The notes under the pieces were generated by a model. That model saw only the letters and a program-made list of their open reading frames with translations, was not told where the DNA came from and made no database searches. The translations under genes and the position numbers were made by a program. Shown here one piece after another: positions 48,101 to 54,393 of a stretch of DNA of 64,000 nt (position 1 is its first letter; each line of letters starts with the position of its first letter). Origin of the DNA: BD2-11 sp965115885 (GTDB lineage: Bacteria; Gemmatimonadota; Gemmatimonadetes; Longimicrobiales; Gaopeijiaceae); assembly GCA_965115885.1 (NCBI GenBank), contig OZ220479.1, positions 62,001-126,000 on the forward strand, given 5' to 3'.

Positions 48101-48407
48101 ACTTTCGCCGATGAGCGGCATGAACGGGGTGTACGACGCCGACTGGATCCAGTGGCGCGAGCTGTCGCTCACCTACCGGGTGCCGCCGTCGTTCGTGGAA
48201 GGCTGGGGTCTCTCCACCGCCACCGTGAATCTGGGCGTCCGCAACCTGCGGCTCTTCATGCTGGGGGACTACACGGGCATGGATCCCGAGGGCAACGTGC
48301 TGGGCCGCTGCAACGCGAGCCTCAACTGCAACTTCCTGGACTCGACGGAAGGCTGGGGCATTCCCGTGCCGCGGCGCTTCACGCTGTCCACGCGCTTCAC
48401 GTTCTGA
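45117..48407 (+). CDS. SusC/RagA-type TonB-dependent outer-membrane transporter
   Basis: The 1096-residue protein has a signal peptide (LSLTAAGLAVAPGLGAQ), an N-terminal carboxypeptidase-regulatory-like beta domain (VTGRVVEEGSGRALASAQVY), a TonB-box-like ALDEIVVTGTG, and a plug domain with RIRIRGSASLSQLNEP and RVEILKGAAAATLYGTEAS, then a long beta-barrel ending in the aromatic LSTRFTF. It imports large nutrients through the outer membrane with its SusD partner encoded 17 bases downstream. The ATG at 45117 follows AGGAG. No dedicated regulator adjoins it. Confidence 0.95.
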   Translation: MTRGPSSKSQVWKKWGGVLSLTAAGLAVAPGLGAQQGGVVTGRVVEEGSGRALASAQVYVEGSGVGTLTNSNGQFLLLNAPIGERTVIVELVGYRSARQTVTVAAGETTSVDFAIAVTALALDEIVVTGTGVATEKRKLGHAIATLDAAELENAPIADFSQLIAGREPGVVALPSSGYTGEGARIRIRGSASLSQLNEPIVYVDGIRIDGSAVENFNGQGNPSRLDDIPPESIERVEILKGAAAATLYGTEASNGVIQIFTKRGNVGAPRFTFQADVTGISVPTNRILPVADFAGRTCSQPGCTGDGDGKTLSDAVDRMSARWGQTVQPWEPVERNTIPDLLTTGFGQTYSGSVQGGSSVFQYFTSARFAREDGPYDAARNFEPVEGLEPENDTNRRASIHSNFTVVPSDKLRIGVTTLYSDMEHHTPDNSNNIYGVFSSALMSQLRLANTDPDRGQVNHYGQPAFATLRENAYQLNFTNSQHFAGSTNVNFTPTEFFRLDGTFGIDFTSDDAVSFRPYRWNVDGFSGSTPEGSRTVRANRSREITADIKGSYVFSNDRIENTFLFGGQGFLRQRQETGGGGRDFPGPGLETLEALGSESSWEDWLRVTQIGGYLQDQIGWDNWLFLTVGGRWDANSAFGESFNTAFYPKANFAIVPSEMWESETFSSMRVLGAYGTSGLQPGAFDKFTTFSSLGSEVGPGVEPNNLGNDELRPEVSAEWEFGVELGLFNDLWSVETTYWDRTVTDAMVARQFPVTGGFTETQLDNIGEVKASGFEIGVRGALVQQSDLSLNVFANTAYLKEEISSMGGAPPIKTGGSYPRYRNYLVGGYAPGSFFGAKVADLEIPLNILDPVGGECVAPTRQQALEYFGQPRNPNSFKPLALGNEDFGMPNGSLASNNCGEGLLDSHLGKPTPDFAGSFGFNMAFLGNFELSSLFEYKLGHQVQDLSGMFRRANDFIGRNTPRSAELYSTMLNPASSAEQRLEAAIAWAHEIEGLSPMSGMNGVYDADWIQWRELSLTYRVPPSFVEGWGLSTATVNLGVRNLRLFMLGDYTGMDPEGNVLGRCNASLNCNFLDSTEGWGIPVPRRFTLSTRFTF

Positions 48408-48423
48408 TCCGGGAGAGAGATTC

Positions 48424-49755
48424 ATGAAGAACCGAAACATCGGGTCCTGCGCCGCGGCGCTTCTGGCCGCCTTCGCGTTCGGAGGTTGCGGCCTTCTGGA
48501 CGTCAACAACCCCAACGACCTGGTGGAGGAGGACGTCCGCGCCGAATCCGCCGCCGCCGCCGTCGTCAACGGCACGCTCACGCTCGTTTCCCGGTCCCTC
48601 TCCGAGTCGTGGTTGCCGTATCTGGTCGTTTCCGACGAGTTGCGCTGGATCGGTTCCCGGGACGCTTGGTTCGCGCTGGACCAAGGCTTTCTGGACGATC
48701 CGCTGAACGAGTTCATCGACGGTGCGTTTCCCGCCATGGGGAAGGCGCGGTGGATGAGCGCCGAAGCGGTCGAAATCCTCGCCGAACACCACGAGAGCAA
48801 CCCGGACAACGAAGAGATCCGGAAGGATCTTGCGCGCGCCATCATGTACGCGGGCATCATTCACATGGTGATCGGAGAAGTTCAGGAAGATTTCGCCTTC
48901 TCGGACAAGAGGGAGGCGGGACCGCCCATCGGTCCGGAGAACATGCACCAGCTCCTGGACTCGGCGATCGAGGGGTTTTCGCGCGCCATCGGCATCTTCA
49001 ACGAAGTCGGGGACGCCGACATGGCCGTTCAGGCCAAGGCCCTGCGCGCGCGCGCGCGGCAATCCCGGGCGATCTGGGACGCGATCAATCCGTCGCCCTC
49101 CGGGGACGGGCTGGTGGCTTCCGTCGAGGCCGGCGCGGACGCGCGGGACGTGCTCGCGAACGTCTCGCAGGACTGGACCTACGACCTGTCGTTCTCCAGC
49201 ACCAGCCTGTCGAACTACATGGCCGGCCAAGTCAACGACCGAAAAGAGAACCAGATCGACCTCTCCCTCGCGACGGTCGACGACCAGAACGACATCAACG
49301 GAATCGCGTTGCAGGATCCCATCGACGACGTCGACGATCCGGCGGTCATCAAGTGGCTCGACCAGTGGAAGGGCGGCAGCTATCTGAACAAGGGCGGCGT
49401 CTATCCGCCCCTGACCCTCGCATCGGCCCGGATGATGCACCTGATTCTGGCCGAGAACGCGCTCAAGGGCATGGATTCGGACGCCTTCGCCACCCACATC
49501 AACCATATCCGCGCACTGGACGGGCTGACGCCGTACAGCGGGCAGATCTCCGAGATGGAGATGCTCCAGCACACGCGCCGCGTGAACGTGCTTCTGCAGG
49601 GTCTGCGTCTCGCGGACATGTACCGCTGGGGCATCAAGGATCCGAAGTGGCAAGGTTCCGCCGCAGCTTCGTCGAGACCCGGCACCATGCTTCCGATCCC
49701 CAACATCGAACGCGAAGCCAACTGCCATCTGAACGATCAGGGGTGCGACGGCTGA
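48424..49755 (+). CDS. SusD/RagB-type outer-membrane lipoprotein
   Basis: The 443-residue protein has a lipoprotein signal (LLAAFAFGGCGLLDVNNPN, Cys in FGGC) and the all-helical SusD/RagB arrangement, including QAKALRARARQSRAIWDAI and INHIRALDGLTPY and QGLRLADMYRWGI. It caps the SusC barrel and binds substrate. The substrate is not predictable from neighbours, because no glycoside hydrolase is nearby and the M28 peptidase is distant. Confidence 0.88.
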   Translation: MKNRNIGSCAAALLAAFAFGGCGLLDVNNPNDLVEEDVRAESAAAAVVNGTLTLVSRSLSESWLPYLVVSDELRWIGSRDAWFALDQGFLDDPLNEFIDGAFPAMGKARWMSAEAVEILAEHHESNPDNEEIRKDLARAIMYAGIIHMVIGEVQEDFAFSDKREAGPPIGPENMHQLLDSAIEGFSRAIGIFNEVGDADMAVQAKALRARARQSRAIWDAINPSPSGDGLVASVEAGADARDVLANVSQDWTYDLSFSSTSLSNYMAGQVNDRKENQIDLSLATVDDQNDINGIALQDPIDDVDDPAVIKWLDQWKGGSYLNKGGVYPPLTLASARMMHLILAENALKGMDSDAFATHINHIRALDGLTPYSGQISEMEMLQHTRRVNVLLQGLRLADMYRWGIKDPKWQGSAAASSRPGTMLPIPNIEREANCHLNDQGCDG

Positions 49756-49770
49756 GCCGCGAGGCCGACG

Positions 49771-49802
49771 GCGGGGACGCCCTCGAGCGAGGGCGTCCCC
49801 GC
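49771..49802. terminator. 15-base-pair perfect hairpin after susD
   Basis: The arms 49771-49785 and 49788-49802 are perfectly complementary (GCGGGGACGCCCTCG and its reverse complement) with a two-base loop. No T-run follows on either strand. It sits between susD and a small lipoprotein gene, so it may protect the susCD mRNA end or partly terminate it. Confidence 0.6.
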
Positions 49803-49805
49803 TCC

Positions 49806-50258
49806 GTGTCGACATCCCCCGCGTTCGTCCGTTCGCCCATACGGAAGTTGCTCGTCGTCCTCGTCGCGGTCTCCGCGTGCGTGATCTTCGACGACCCTAC
49901 CCCCCGGAACATCTTCTTCGAGATGCGCGGCGACGCCGACGCGCAGGTTCGGGTCGTCTACTCGACGCAGTTCGTGGCCGGGGTGAACGAAGCCGGGGTC
50001 ACGAGGGTGCAGATCGTTCGGGCGGACACGCTCATTCACGAAATTCCGTTCAGCCGGGCCATCGACATCTCGGTCGACCGCCGCTGGTTCGTGCAAGCGG
50101 AGCCGCTGGGCCCCGATCCGCTCGACGTTCGCGTGATCGTGGACGTGGACGACCGCAATCTAGTGAACAAGTCCGGAGGGATCTTCCCCGACGATCCCTG
50201 GCACTTCGCCTACATCTTCAACCAGCCGCTGACGCGCGACCTCGATGTGGCGTTCTGA
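49806..50258 (+). CDS. Small hypothetical lipoprotein downstream of susD
   Basis: The 150-residue protein has a hydrophobic N-terminus ending in AVSAC, a probable lipobox, followed by a beta-rich body (NIFFEMRGDADAQVRVVYST). I recognise no family. The GTG at 49806 lacks a clear ribosome site and lies directly behind a strong hairpin; an in-frame GTG at 49743 overlapping susD is an alternative, so translation may depend on susD. Its 3' end overlaps the next gene by 14 bases. Confidence 0.6.
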   Translation: MSTSPAFVRSPIRKLLVVLVAVSACVIFDDPTPRNIFFEMRGDADAQVRVVYSTQFVAGVNEAGVTRVQIVRADTLIHEIPFSRAIDISVDRRWFVQAEPLGPDPLDVRVIVDVDDRNLVNKSGGIFPDDPWHFAYIFNQPLTRDLDVAF

Positions 50259-50769
50259 TCGTTCCTCGGGCGCGCTGCGCCTCGCGCGCTCCGCCGCCTT
50301 GCTGTGCGGCGTCCCGTTCTTCTCCGGCTGCTATTCCTACCGGCTGGTGGAAGAGGCGCCGGTCGGTTCCGTGGCCAGGCTGCGCGTGCCGATCCAGTCC
50401 GCGATCGTCGATCCCGGCGCGCCGCCGGAGACCGTCGCCATCGAGGGGCTGATCATCGACTTCGGGGACACGATCTCGTTCCAAGCCAGCAACCGCCAAG
50501 TCGTCGGCGCCTTCCGCGAAGTCGTGCAGTACGACACGCTGCAGGTGGCCCGCGACGGTCTGGCAAGCATCGAGCTGCGCGAGTTCTCCACGGTGCGGAG
50601 CGTTGTGCTCGGCGTCGGCGTGACCCTGGGAGCCGCAGCCCTGGCCCTTGCCGCGCTGGGGGTCGAAACCGGGGCGGCCGGCGGACAATCCGACGGGGAC
50701 CCCCCCGCGACCTTCGCTCCCGGCCTCGCCGTAGGAGTGGGCGCGGTCGGGAGATTGTTCGGGCGCTAG
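50245..50769 (+). CDS. Hypothetical lipoprotein
   Basis: The 174-residue protein has a signal peptide with lipobox (FFSGCYSYR), a small beta-rich domain, and a hydrophobic helix near residues 120-142 (VVLGVGVTLGAAALALAALG) before a Gly-rich end. No known family is recognised. The ATG at 50245 overlaps the preceding gene, and its stop is two bases from the stop of the convergent gene at 50772. Confidence 0.6.
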   Translation: MWRSDRSSGALRLARSAALLCGVPFFSGCYSYRLVEEAPVGSVARLRVPIQSAIVDPGAPPETVAIEGLIIDFGDTISFQASNRQVVGAFREVVQYDTLQVARDGLASIELREFSTVRSVVLGVGVTLGAAALALAALGVETGAAGGQSDGDPPATFAPGLAVGVGAVGRLFGR

Positions 50770-50771
50770 CG

Positions 50772-51437
50772 CTAGAGAACCGGTCGTCCGAAACCGGGGC
50801 CGCCTCGAGGCGGCCGATGCCCCGGCCCGCGTCCGCCGCCGTCGAGCGACGGTCCCCCCGCCGATTCCGACCCCCCGATCCGTCGGCGCGACGGGCGGGA
50901 CACCCCCCGCGCGGGTCGTTCGACCTCCAGTCGGCCTGTTTCTCCCAGGGTGACGAGCGCGACCTCCCGCGCACCGATCCGGACCGTCTCGCTCAAGGCG
51001 AGCCTGGGCGCCTCGGGCAGTTCGGGCCGCGGGGGGTCGGGACCGAACGCGATCTCGATCAGACGCTCCCCTGGCGGAAGGGGGAACGACTCGAAGACCG
51101 ACATCGTTCGCCCGCGTCCGGCGCCGCGCCCCGAAAGCGGCCCGGCGAGAAGCGTGTCTCCGTCCACGACGATCCGCAGGCCGAACGGAACGATCTCGCC
51201 GACGCAGACTTCGCTGGGGCGCATGTGCGGCGCGACGCCCCGCACTTCGTCCTCCGTCGGAGGGCGGCATGTCCGCGTGGCGACGGCGGGAAGCCGCCAC
51301 GACACGCGAAGCTCGGCCGCGTCCTCGGGGAAGACGCGCCACGGGCGTTGCGAGAGCGCGGCAACGCCCGCCACCAGCGCCGCACCGACGCAGACGCCCG
51401 CGAACCTGCGCCCGAGGTCCTGCGGGAACCCGTTCAC
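50772..51437 (-). CDS. Hypothetical single-pass membrane protein next to the cytochrome b fusion
   Basis: The 221-residue protein has one N-terminal membrane helix (FAGVCVGAALVAGVAAL) and an extracytoplasmic beta-rich domain with RTCRPPTEDEVRGVAPHM and PSEVCVGEIVPFGLRI; the two Cys may pair. The Arg/Gly-rich last 50 residues look disordered. I recognise no family. The GTG at 51435-51437 overlaps the stop of the cytochrome b fusion gene by four bases, so it is probably an accessory subunit of that complex. Confidence 0.6.
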   Translation of the reverse strand: MNGFPQDLGRRFAGVCVGAALVAGVAALSQRPWRVFPEDAAELRVSWRLPAVATRTCRPPTEDEVRGVAPHMRPSEVCVGEIVPFGLRIVVDGDTLLAGPLSGRGAGRGRTMSVFESFPLPPGERLIEIAFGPDPPRPELPEAPRLALSETVRIGAREVALVTLGETGRLEVERPARGVSRPSRRRIGGSESAGGPSLDGGGRGPGHRPPRGGPGFGRPVL

Positions 51438-53002
51438 GACGCGCTCCGAGCCGCCGGGCGTCGCGAGCCTTCCGAGGCGGCGCACTCCACCTCGACGTCG
51501 ATGTCCTCTTCCGCCCCCGCCCCGGCGAGCGCGGCCACGTCGTCCGCGAAGCTCGTCAGAGCGTCCTCGAGGGCCTTCCGGTCTCCCGCCCCGGCGTGCA
51601 GGACGCGTACGCGCCGCCGGTCGACCCTCTCCTGCAATTCGGCCTCGCGCCCCTCGAAGAGACGTTGGAGCAGCCACTTGGGACCTTCCCGATTCCAGCA
51701 GTCGCGCGGCGGGCACGCCACGACGAACACTCCGTCGGCGCCCGCCCGCACGAAGTATTCGACGACCGAAGTGTGGAGGTTGCCGGCACAGCCCGTCGGG
51801 TGGAATCGGAAGCGCTCCCCCCACTTCCGCCGCCCTCCCACGGCCGATTTCGTGCACCCGGCCACGACGACGCGCCCCCGGACTTCCGTCCGTGCGAGCA
51901 AGGCTTTCACCTGCGCGAGCTGATCCCGCCCCGTGCGTCCGGGCGGACCCACTCCCATGGGTGCGCACGAGCCCGCGCAGATTCCGCAGCTGACGCAGAG
52001 CGCGGAGTTCACCCACGCCACCTGTCCCTGGCGACCGTCGGTTCGGTCGATCATGCGGATCGCGTCGTAGGGGCAGTCCTCGTAGCACTGCTCGCAGGCG
52101 GTGCAGAGCCGCGAGGACACGCGGGAGGGAGCGGGCCGCCGCTCGGAGGCGGGCCGACTCCAGAGCGGCACGGTCAGCGCGGCCGCGGCAAGAGCGCCCG
52201 CGATCGACCAGAACGCGGCCGGCGAGACGGATCGGGCCAGCGGAACCCAGAAGGAGTAGAAGACGTCGACCGCGACCTCGCCGGGAAGGGTCAGCGGATC
52301 CGCCTCGGGGCCGAGGCTCGCCGGCCACGCTGCGGAGACCAGGACCAGGATCGCGACCGTCGACCAGAGAACCGGACGCGGCGGGAGCAGGACCGGTCGA
52401 GCGACCCGCGAGACGTGCAGCCAGAGGAAGATGACGATCCCGATGGGCAATGCGATGTGCAGGAAGAGGTTCAGGAAGAAGAACGCCGGCGGGAGAGGGT
52501 CGGCGCCGGCGAACGTTCGGGAAATTCGCGCGGAGGCGAGCGGCAGGGCGTCGAGAAGCCTGGCGCCCTCCGCGGCGAGCACCTGCGCCTGCGCGTCCCA
52601 CAGCATGACGTAGCCCGTCCACCCGCAGACGAGCAGAAGAGCGACCAGCGCCACGCCCGAGATCCAGGCCAGGGCGCGCGGTCCCCAGCTCCGCCCCTGG
52701 GCGAAGAGCCGAACCGCGTGCAGCGCCGCCGCCGCGATCGCCAAGTCGGCCGCATACCGGTGCAGCGATCGCACCCATCGGCCTGTCCAAGTCCGCTCCG
52801 TCAGGCGCGCGACGGAGTCGTAGGGCGCCCCGATGCGGTAGAAGAGAAGAAGGTACACGCCCGTCGCGAGCATGATCGCGAGGCAGAGCACCACCACCGT
52901 TCCGGATGCGTGGAACGGGTTCCACCGCCACCCGTAGAGGCGGTTGGCCGACCGGTCGAGGAAGGCCAGGGATCGCAGAAGGAGGTTTTTCAGCGCGGTC
53001 AT
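51434..53002 (-). CDS. Cytochrome b / 2x[4Fe-4S] ferredoxin / MvhD-type iron-sulfur fusion
   Basis: The 522-residue protein combines three redox units. Residues about 25-215 are a four-helix cytochrome b/b6-type domain with His pairs in SLHRYAADLAIAAAALHAVR and FLHIALPIGIVIFLWLHVSR for two b haems. After two more helices, a ferredoxin domain carries CTACEQCYEDCP and CVSCGICAGSC. The C-terminal part matches the hydrogenase delta-subunit (MvhD/FlpD) iron-sulfur domain: VVAGCTKSAVGG, PTGCAGNLH, VVACPPRDCWN. It would move electrons between the quinone pool and a low-potential cytoplasmic carrier. It is divergent from the Rrf2-norS-norY block. The partner is unknown. Confidence 0.85.
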   Translation of the reverse strand: MTALKNLLLRSLAFLDRSANRLYGWRWNPFHASGTVVVLCLAIMLATGVYLLLFYRIGAPYDSVARLTERTWTGRWVRSLHRYAADLAIAAAALHAVRLFAQGRSWGPRALAWISGVALVALLLVCGWTGYVMLWDAQAQVLAAEGARLLDALPLASARISRTFAGADPLPPAFFFLNLFLHIALPIGIVIFLWLHVSRVARPVLLPPRPVLWSTVAILVLVSAAWPASLGPEADPLTLPGEVAVDVFYSFWVPLARSVSPAAFWSIAGALAAAALTVPLWSRPASERRPAPSRVSSRLCTACEQCYEDCPYDAIRMIDRTDGRQGQVAWVNSALCVSCGICAGSCAPMGVGPPGRTGRDQLAQVKALLARTEVRGRVVVAGCTKSAVGGRRKWGERFRFHPTGCAGNLHTSVVEYFVRAGADGVFVVACPPRDCWNREGPKWLLQRLFEGREAELQERVDRRRVRVLHAGAGDRKALEDALTSFADDVAALAGAGAEEDIDVEVECAASEGSRRPAARSAS

Positions 53003-53162
53003 GACCTCTCGATGGGCGTCGTTTCGTTTTCGGCGTCGGACCCGGTCCCGAGATCTCGGGCGTCGCGCCCCGGGCGCGCTCCCGCTCCGAGCCGCGGCTT
53101 TCCGGCTTCGTCCGACGTCGGCCGGGAGAACCGCGTTCTTGCGTTCAGGATAATATCATATC

Positions 53163-53181
53163 ATCATGATCTTGGCATGAT
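53163..53181. promoter_or_regulatory. Candidate Rrf2 operator in the divergent control region
   Basis: An AT-rich island at about 53150-53181 contains the palindrome ATCATGAT (53163-53170) and CATGAT repeated 11 bases apart (53165-53170 and 53176-53181). It lies between the divergent cytochrome b fusion and Rrf2 genes. Such a site could serve both promoters. This is inference. Confidence 0.4.
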
Positions 53182-53215
53182 TGCCTCCGGACCCACGACG
53201 GGGCAGGCGCTCGTG

Positions 53216-53644
53216 ATGTCGCAGACGGCCAGAAACGCCCTGCGGGCTTCGGTCCGCATCGCGGAGCTCTCGCACTTCGGGCCCGTGACGGTGGCGGAGC
53301 TGGCGAAGCATCTGACTCTGCCCCGGAACTACCTGTCCAAGACGCTTCACCGCCTGAGTTTCGGCGGCGTCCTCGCGTCCACGCGCGGACGGGGCGGCGG
53401 CTTTTCGCTGGCGTCGGCGCCCGAGGAGACGCCGCTTCGGCGGATCATCGACGCCGTGGACCCTTCGCCGGGCACCGCCCGCTGGTGCCTGCTCGGCCGG
53501 TCGACGTGCGGGGGGCCGGGTTCCTGCGCCGCGCACGCGCACTGGTGCGAGGTGCGCATGTTCCTGGACGAATTCCTCGCCCGGACGACGCTGGCCGACC
53601 TGATTCCGACGGACCGTTCCCCATTGCCGCAGGAGGAAAGATGA
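53216..53644 (+). CDS. Rrf2 family iron-sulfur regulator (NsrR/IscR-like)
   Basis: The 142-residue protein begins MSQTARNALRASVRIAEL, the Rrf2 winged-helix opening, with LPRNYLSKTLHRLSFGGVL as recognition region and RGRGGGFSLA as wing. Cys91, Cys98 and Cys104 (WCLLGRSTCGGPGSCAAH) match the cluster ligands of IscR/NsrR; Cys111 is extra. The position ahead of nitric-oxide-reductase-like genes favours an NO-sensing NsrR role. ATG 53216 is chosen because it matches the family start; ATG 53177 lies inside the probable operator. Its stop overlaps the next ATG. Confidence 0.88.
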   Translation: MSQTARNALRASVRIAELSHFGPVTVAELAKHLTLPRNYLSKTLHRLSFGGVLASTRGRGGGFSLASAPEETPLRRIIDAVDPSPGTARWCLLGRSTCGGPGSCAAHAHWCEVRMFLDEFLARTTLADLIPTDRSPLPQEER

Positions 53645-53814
53645 TGGACGACACGGCACGCGAATCCCCTCGGACGGAGGAGATCCCGCTCATGCAGCGG
53701 CTGTACGACAGTCCCTTTCTCGTGCTCGCCGCCTGCATCCTGGTGATGTTCGGCTTCTTCACGATCTGGGGCTTGGTCGAGATCGCGACTCTCGAACCGG
53801 CGCCGCTGCCGTAG
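53641..53814 (+). CDS. Small single-pass membrane protein of the oxidase/NO reductase operon
   Basis: The 57-residue protein has one helix (FLVLAACILVMFGFFTIWGL). The sequence AGGAGG just upstream supports ATG 53641 or 53644. By size and position it is likely a small accessory subunit of the adjoining haem-copper enzyme. Confidence 0.7.
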   Translation: MMDDTARESPRTEEIPLMQRLYDSPFLVLAACILVMFGFFTIWGLVEIATLEPAPLP

Positions 53815-53829
53815 CGGGAGGACAGCGAC

Positions 53830-54393
53830 ATGTATCGAACCGGAATGGAGCCGCCGGAGCGAATCTGGTGGAAGAAGGTCGGCAAGCACGAGAAGGTGTG
53901 GGTGTGGATCGCCTTCGGCTGGTGCATGGTGCTGTTCGCGATGATGCCGTTGTGGCACGTCCGGGGCGGGCAGAACCCGTCCGGGATTCGCCACCGGGTC
54001 GAACCCGCCGACTACCAAGCGCGGGTCGCGGAGTTCGTCCGGGAGTACCAGGTGGACACGGACGGCGGATTCCCCGTGGTCGCACCCCCTCCGGGCAGCG
54101 ACGTCTACCTCCAAGCCTCGATGTTCGCCTGGATGCCCGTCCTGCGGCTCGAGCGCGGCGTCGAGTACACGCTGCACCTGTCGTCGGTCGACGTGAACCA
54201 CGGCTTCAGTCTCTATCCGCTGAACATCAACTTCCAAGTGGTGCCGGGCTACGACTACGGCCTGCGGATCACGCCCAACGAGAGCGGCGAGTTCCACATC
54301 ATCTGCAACGAGTTCTGCGGACTCGGCCACCACCTCATGGTGGGCAAGATCGTCGTCGTGGAGGGAGACGCCGCCGCCGGAGGTGACCGATGA
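53830..54393 (+). CDS. CuA subunit II of a haem-copper NO reductase/oxidase (NorS-like)
   Basis: The 187-residue protein has one membrane helix (WVWIAFGWCMVLFAMMPLW) and a cupredoxin domain with a complete CuA site: His in DVNHGFSLYP and CNEFCGLGHHLM, which gives the C-x3-C-x3-H-x2-M pattern. It accepts electrons from a soluble donor and passes them to subunit I, encoded immediately downstream with a four-base overlap. In the cluster Rrf2 / small / CuA / subunit I / SenC it corresponds to norS of sNOR systems. Confidence 0.87.
   Translation: MYRTGMEPPERIWWKKVGKHEKVWVWIAFGWCMVLFAMMPLWHVRGGQNPSGIRHRVEPADYQARVAEFVREYQVDTDGGFPVVAPPPGSDVYLQASMFAWMPVLRLERGVEYTLHLSSVDVNHGFSLYPLNINFQVVPGYDYGLRITPNESGEFHIICNEFCGLGHHLMVGKIVVVEGDAAAGGDR

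Noticed and set aside
44268..48860. A 1530-residue leftward open frame across trmD, susC and susD
   Set aside because: It is antisense to well-recognised genes and reads as His/Arg/Gly-rich low-complexity peptide, typical of shadow frames in GC-rich DNA.
50763..50772. Palindrome GCGCTAGCGC between convergent stops
   Set aside because: It is only ten bases and formed mostly by the two TAG stop codons; no loop or T-run supports a terminator.
53177..53215. ATG at 53177 as the Rrf2 start
   Set aside because: It lies inside the repeated CATGAT element, and the family-typical N-terminus begins at 53216.
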